A stretch of DNA of 64,000 nucleotides, taken from positions 1-64,000 of the forward strand of contig NZ_FNFZ01000023.1 of NCBI RefSeq assembly GCF_900101015.1. The letters are read 5' to 3'. Position 1 is the first letter of the stretch. The number at the start of each line of letters is the position of its first letter. A program made the translations under genes and the position numbers. Of the stretch, positions 60,668 to 64,000 are shown in pieces. The stretch comes from Sarcina sp. DSM 11001. GTDB lineage: Bacteria > Bacillota > Clostridia > Lachnospirales > Lachnospiraceae. The notes under the pieces are model-generated. The model was not told the DNA's origin, searched no databases, and saw only the letters and a list, made by a program, of their open reading frames with translations.

Positions 60668-61237
60668 ATGAAAAAAGAGAATAGAAGAAAAGAAAATCAT
60701 AATGAAAAAACAAACCATAATGGAAGAACAAACCCTAACGACAAAGATACAAGAGCGATGCGCAGCAGCGGAAATACAATGACGCCTCATAAGACTCTAT
60801 GGCATCCCATAAGCACTCCCATCTTCTTTTTCTACACCATTATGTCGGTCATAAACGGGAGCGCATCGCTTATGCTCCTGGGAACAGCCGCAGCTTTCGG
60901 GGCATGGATCCTGGAGGAGATTTTCATGGCAACATCAGGTCCGGCACAATCCGGAAAGTGTTTCAGACACAGGAGATACAGGAAGGATTCAGACGTCTCC
61001 GGGGCGGGGCTGGCACAGTCCGGAAAGCATTTCAGTCACAGAATCAGTCACAGAAACGGTTTGTCGGAGACAGGAGTATCCGGGACAGAAGTCTACGAAG
61101 TATCCGTGTCAGAAGTATCCTGTTCAGGGCAAGAATCCTACACGGGTTCAAGACACCAAATGTTTTCTCACCCCGGCGAACTGCTTTCAATGTCAAACCC
61201 GGGAAGGATTGTGTTTTTGAGAAAAAGAGCGTCTTAA
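60668..61237 (+). CDS. Small membrane protein with variable tail
   Basis: A 189-residue product. After a basic, Asn-rich start (MKKENRRKENHNEKTNHNGR) come two transmembrane stretches (ISTPIFFFYTIMSVINGSASLMLLGTAAAFGAWILEEIF). The rest is low-complexity with two AQSGKxFxHR repeats and may be encoded only because the frame stays open; another frame is also open here. The ATG at 60668 follows CGGAGGCGG and lies 28 bases after the micropeptide stop. The hydrophobic part is likely real; the tail may reflect an old frameshift. Function unknown. Confidence 0.55.
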   Translation: MKKENRRKENHNEKTNHNGRTNPNDKDTRAMRSSGNTMTPHKTLWHPISTPIFFFYTIMSVINGSASLMLLGTAAAFGAWILEEIFMATSGPAQSGKCFRHRRYRKDSDVSGAGLAQSGKHFSHRISHRNGLSETGVSGTEVYEVSVSEVSCSGQESYTGSRHQMFSHPGELLSMSNPGRIVFLRKRAS

Positions 61238-61283
61238 GAGAAAGAGGTTTGACCACATAAAGCTCCGGAGCCAGCTATATCCG

Positions 61284-61360
61284 GAATCGAATAAATCCCG
61301 CAAACGGATAAACCACCGAACGAATAACCCCCGAACGAATAACCCCCGAACGGATAAATC
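61284..61360. repeat. 15-18-bp tandem repeats before the Sel1/TPR gene
   Basis: Units of CGAACGAATAACCCC and CGAACGGATAAATCC alternate about five times. They lie between the small membrane protein gene and the Sel1/TPR gene. Confidence 0.8.
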
Positions 61361-61421
61361 CCGAAGCCAGATGAAACACCGGAATCGGGTAAATGAATCG
61401 GATAAACAAGGAGGTGTTGCC

Positions 61422-62303
61422 ATGACTATTTTGGAGGCGAGGAATATATGCCGGAATTATTATGACCTTACAAATCCTTCAGAGGAAGACCGTTTCCTGC
61501 TTGCAGAGGCTCTGGACTTTCTGATCACCGAGACAAAGGAGCCTGATTACATGGTGGAGCTCGGCGGTATGTACTATGAGCAGCGCCGCTTTGATCTTGC
61601 CCTGAAATATTACGAGATGGCAGCGGAATATGACAATCTTTACGCGATCTCCGACCTCGGGTATATCTGGTATTACGGCCGCACCGGCGAAAAGAATTAC
61701 GAAAAGGCCTTCCACTATTTTGACAAGGCCAGGAAAATGGGGGAACTGATCGCCGCCTACAAGGTGGCGGACATGTATAAAAACGGCTATTATGTAGAAA
61801 AGGACTATGAGAAATACAAGGAGATCATCGAAGATCTCTATCCGCAGGTGGCGGATACCTGCAACCTGGAAGATCCCCTGCCGGAAGTGTTTACCCGGCT
61901 TGCGAAGATCCGGTCGGAGGAAGGAAGTGCAGAGGAAGCTCTGAGACTGTACGATATCGCAAGAGATTTTCTTTCCCAGCGTATTCAGTATCACCCGTTT
62001 TTTGGCAATCTGAACATCATGAAATGGATGATTGCCGATATCTATAAACTCCGGAAATTTGATCCTTCGGTGATGAGCCTGTTTGATCTGTATCATGTTC
62101 TTTCCGCCCCTGCGAAGGTGCAGTTTACCTTCGAAGGACTTCCCCATGAAGTCGAGTCCGTTCCTGAAGACGGAAACCTCTCCATCCGCTTCGATGATAA
62201 ATGGTACCGCACAGTGGATGATTTCTTTAAGAAAGCGGAGATTGACGGAGAGCTGGTCACAACGCTTTACGAGGAGCTTTATGATTTTAAAATGATCGGC
62301 TGA
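61422..62303 (+). CDS. Sel1/TPR-repeat protein
   Basis: A 293-residue cytoplasmic protein. Residues about 45-135 hold Sel1/TPR-like helical repeats ('YMVELGGMYYEQRRFDLALKYYEMAAEYDNLYAISDLGYIWYYGRTGEKNYEKAFHYFDKARKMGELIAAYKVADMYKNGYYVEKDYEKYKEI'). The C-terminal third is a mixed domain I do not recognise (VQFTFEGLPHEVESVPEDGNLSIRFDDKWYRTVDDFFKKA). The ATG at 61422 follows AAGGAGG. It is followed 49 bases later by the J-like gene. Probably a protein-interaction adaptor within the cluster. Confidence 0.82.
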   Translation: MTILEARNICRNYYDLTNPSEEDRFLLAEALDFLITETKEPDYMVELGGMYYEQRRFDLALKYYEMAAEYDNLYAISDLGYIWYYGRTGEKNYEKAFHYFDKARKMGELIAAYKVADMYKNGYYVEKDYEKYKEIIEDLYPQVADTCNLEDPLPEVFTRLAKIRSEEGSAEEALRLYDIARDFLSQRIQYHPFFGNLNIMKWMIADIYKLRKFDPSVMSLFDLYHVLSAPAKVQFTFEGLPHEVESVPEDGNLSIRFDDKWYRTVDDFFKKAEIDGELVTTLYEELYDFKMIG

Positions 62304-62352
62304 TCAGCCACTGACTTCAAAGAAAACCGGATAAACGAACGGAGGTGCCGCC

Positions 62353-63135
62353 ATGGAACTGATCAGAAGCACACACACGAACTATGACGAATACGAATCC
62401 CTCCTTCTCGAACGGGATCAGGCCCAGAAGGAGGCCGGTCAGATCTGGACCTGCTATATCCAGACTTTTGGAAAACTGATTGCAGATGTTTATGAGGAAA
62501 AAATCGAGTGTATCAAATGCAGAAAGACGATCGATTTTTATCAGCGTGCCCTGAATCACGGCGGAATTGTTGATCAAGACGCCATGCAGGAATACCTGGA
62601 CCGGGAAATGGCGCTCTACTACGTAAATCTCAAACGCATGCAGGACGACTTTCAGAAATGTAAAAAGGCCGGTACCTCCACCAGCTATGAAGTCCAGCGG
62701 TCGAGAACCCTGTACAGGCGGCTTGCCAAACTGATCCATCCGGATATCAATCCGGAAACAGACCGGCAGGAAGTTCTTAAGGAACTCTGGCAGCGCATCC
62801 TGACCACCTACGGTCATAACGATATTAAGGCCTTGTCCGAGTTGGAAGTCCTCGTCAGAAAGGCATTGAAAGACCTCGGGAAGGAAGAGATCAAAATAGA
62901 CATTCCGGACATCTCGGAACGGATCGATGCCCTGAAAAAGGAGATTCTTGACATTACCAGTACCGAACCCTACACCTACAGAGAACTGTTGGAAAACGAC
63001 GACGCGGTTGAAAAGAAAAAGACCGCGCTGCAGGAGGAACTGGACACTTATAAGAAGTATCACGAAGAGCTGAAAGAAGCCATCCTGCAGATCGTAAGCA
63101 AGGGAGGAATCGAAATAAAATGGCGAATGAACTGA
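62353..63135 (+). CDS. J-domain-like (DnaJ-type) coiled-coil protein
   Basis: A 260-residue cytoplasmic protein. 'TLYRRLAKLIHPDINPETDRQEVLKELWQRILTTYGHND' carries the HPD motif (residues 129-131) of J-domains in the right helix context, so it probably stimulates an Hsp70. The rest is mostly charged helix and likely coiled coil (about 10-115 and 195-250). Unlike DnaJ, the J part is internal and there is no zinc region. Two cysteine residues in 'IECIKCRK' are notable. Start follows GGAGG. It overlaps the HIRAN gene by 16 bases. The Hsp70 partner, if any, is outside the window. Confidence 0.7.
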   Translation: MELIRSTHTNYDEYESLLLERDQAQKEAGQIWTCYIQTFGKLIADVYEEKIECIKCRKTIDFYQRALNHGGIVDQDAMQEYLDREMALYYVNLKRMQDDFQKCKKAGTSTSYEVQRSRTLYRRLAKLIHPDINPETDRQEVLKELWQRILTTYGHNDIKALSELEVLVRKALKDLGKEEIKIDIPDISERIDALKKEILDITSTEPYTYRELLENDDAVEKKKTALQEELDTYKKYHEELKEAILQIVSKGGIEIKWRMN

Positions 63136-63515
63136 GCACACAGCAGACCGGCGCGCTGATCCAGACGATCGACCAGCAGGGGCTCGGCGAAATGCTGAAG
63201 CCCCTGATCCGGGATATCCACCTCTTTGACACTTACGTCGCCGGGACAACCCATCTGGAGGACAAATCCATTCTTAATGAAATAAAGACTGGAGATAAGC
63301 TCAGCCTCCAGCGGGAAAAGAACAAATTTGATGAAAATGCCATCCTGATCTACACAGAAGACAGGAAGAAACTCGGATACATCCCGGAAAAAGACAACCT
63401 GATCTTCGCCCGCCTCATGGATGCCGGGAAACTCCTGGCGGCCAAGATAAAGAAAATAGACAAAAAAGGAAGCTTCACCCAGATCAGCATAGGGATATAT
63501 CTTGTAGATTTTTGA
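63120..63515 (+). CDS. HIRAN-domain protein
   Basis: A 131-residue protein. Residues about 35-125 form a HIRAN domain ('DIHLFDTYVAGTTHLEDKSILNEIKTGDKLSLQREKNKFDENAILIYTEDRKKLGYIPEKDNLIFARLMDAGKLLAAKI'). HIRAN domains recognise 3' ends or damaged DNA in fork-remodelling proteins such as HLTF, and stand-alone bacterial ones are little studied. It overlaps the J-like gene (shared reading in different frames), so the two are translated together. AAGGGAGG lies just before the ATG. The pairing with a J-like protein suggests a stress or genome-maintenance role (inference). Confidence 0.85.
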   Translation: MANELSTQQTGALIQTIDQQGLGEMLKPLIRDIHLFDTYVAGTTHLEDKSILNEIKTGDKLSLQREKNKFDENAILIYTEDRKKLGYIPEKDNLIFARLMDAGKLLAAKIKKIDKKGSFTQISIGIYLVDF

Positions 63516-63741
63516 AGAAAACCGAACCCCGGGGAGTTGTTTTACGACTTTTGGGAAAGCCGCTCGCCGGGCTTATTTTTGTGGCAGATCAGAGGCCGGT
63601 TCCTCAGCCCGCTTCAGGGGATAAGGAGACAAAGAACCATCCCCTGATCCCATTCCTGGCCCGTTATATTGATAAATGTGTGTGATATAGTTATATTATG
63701 TTTGATAAAAATATTTCCAGTATTAAGGCGGGAGAAAGCAC

Positions 63742-64000
63742 ATGAAAAACCAATTTGCCGGTGACACTGGCGACAACGGGAACTACTATTCTGCGCACCA
63801 TCGGTCAAATCATGAAGCCAACATTATTCTGGAACCCCTTAAGTATCGGTTTTCCGTATGCAAGGTTATGGATTATTCCGGCATAGATCTGATGAAGCCA
63901 TTCTGCTTCACGGGAACAACGGATGAAGAGAATTCCCTGGTATGTCCGGAAGAGACTGTCCCGGATAATACAACCGAGAGAGATGACGGCTGGAGTGCTT
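63742..64000 (+). CDS. ACT-domain protein, partial (runs off the window)
   Basis: Only the first 86 codons are present. 'LEPLKYRFSVCKVMDYSGIDLMKPFCFTGTTDEENSLVCPEETVPDNTTERDDGWSA' matches the N-terminal part of small stand-alone ACT-domain proteins of Clostridia, whose C-terminal half (not in the window) continues the fold. About 25 extra N-terminal residues precede it. GGGAGAAAG precedes the ATG at 63742. Ligand unknown. The 63516-63741 gap before it holds no gene. Confidence 0.75.
   Translation, partial: MKNQFAGDTGDNGNYYSAHHRSNHEANIILEPLKYRFSVCKVMDYSGIDLMKPFCFTGTTDEENSLVCPEETVPDNTTERDDGWSA

Noticed and set aside
27282-61360. Tandem arrays as CRISPR arrays
   Set aside because: Units are 11-24 bp with no unique spacers between them and no cas genes are near.
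1-64000. tRNA, rRNA, prophage or intact transposase genes
   Set aside because: None was recognised on either strand on reading; short structural RNAs could still have been missed without a covariance-model search.

Overview
The window looks like the chromosome of an anaerobic, low-to-mid-GC Gram-positive bacterium of the Clostridia, most likely Lachnospiraceae. The evidence is AGGAGG-type ribosome binding sites before nearly every gene, TTGACA/TATAAT promoters, an oxygen-sensitive hybrid cluster protein, a nickel lactate racemase, GPH-family sugar symporters, Big_2/CotH/Flg_new surface proteins with an SPSTG-type sorting signal, and AAA-ATPase/PD-(D/E)XK proteins of the DUF1703 kind. No rRNA, tRNA, CRISPR array, prophage or intact transposase gene was seen. 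Species assignment is inference.

Layout. 0-6 kb: a secreted DUF2961 (GH172-like) protein divergent from a GPH sugar symporter, then hcp behind a CRP/FNR-type site placed at -41.5. 6-12 kb: a frameshifted STAS-kinase gene, a DUF134/NifX-like regulator with a His-rich tail plus a split chromate transporter, and a GNAT gene behind a structured, attenuator-like leader. 12-18 kb: a second GPH symporter, a truncated drug-efflux gene, a flavin reductase/HxlR divergent pair, two membrane proteins and an HD protein. 18-25 kb: a 2316-residue secreted subtilase with two FMN-binding domains and Big_2 repeats. 25-33 kb: a glycosyltransferase-like protein, larA, a TPP-riboswitch thiM-thiE operon ending in a broken HAD gene, aldose 1-epimerase and a repeat-rich membrane protein. 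33-40 kb: a TPR/SEC-C protein, a CotH surface protein and a clpX with no clpP beside it. 40-49 kb: HAD, GtrA, PdxA, CapA, histidine phosphatase, glycogen branching enzyme and an LD-carboxypeptidase. 49-55 kb: two cytidylate-kinase-like genes, lactate permease with three TGGTNNACCA operators and its GntR/FadR regulator, beside a relic duplicate of the same block. 55-60 kb: xylulokinase, esterase, AAA/PD-(D/E)XK protein and a DUF5714 protein. 60-64 kb: a 33-residue micropeptide, a small membrane protein, a Sel1/TPR protein, a J-domain-like protein, a HIRAN protein and the start of an ACT-domain protein.

How it works together. Much of the content concerns sugar and lactate use (two GPH symporters, galM, xylB, glgB, larA, lctP-lldR) and the cell surface. 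Intergenic space is crowded with at least four families of dispersed palindromic repeats and many short tandem arrays. Two of the tandem arrays (before glgB and before the AAA-ATPase gene) carry the ribosome binding site and start codon inside their last unit. The best candidates for something new are the GNAT leader RNA, the micropeptide/Sel1/J-like/HIRAN cluster, the FMN-binding subtilase, the DUF134-NifX/chromate-transporter unit and the modular repeat families.
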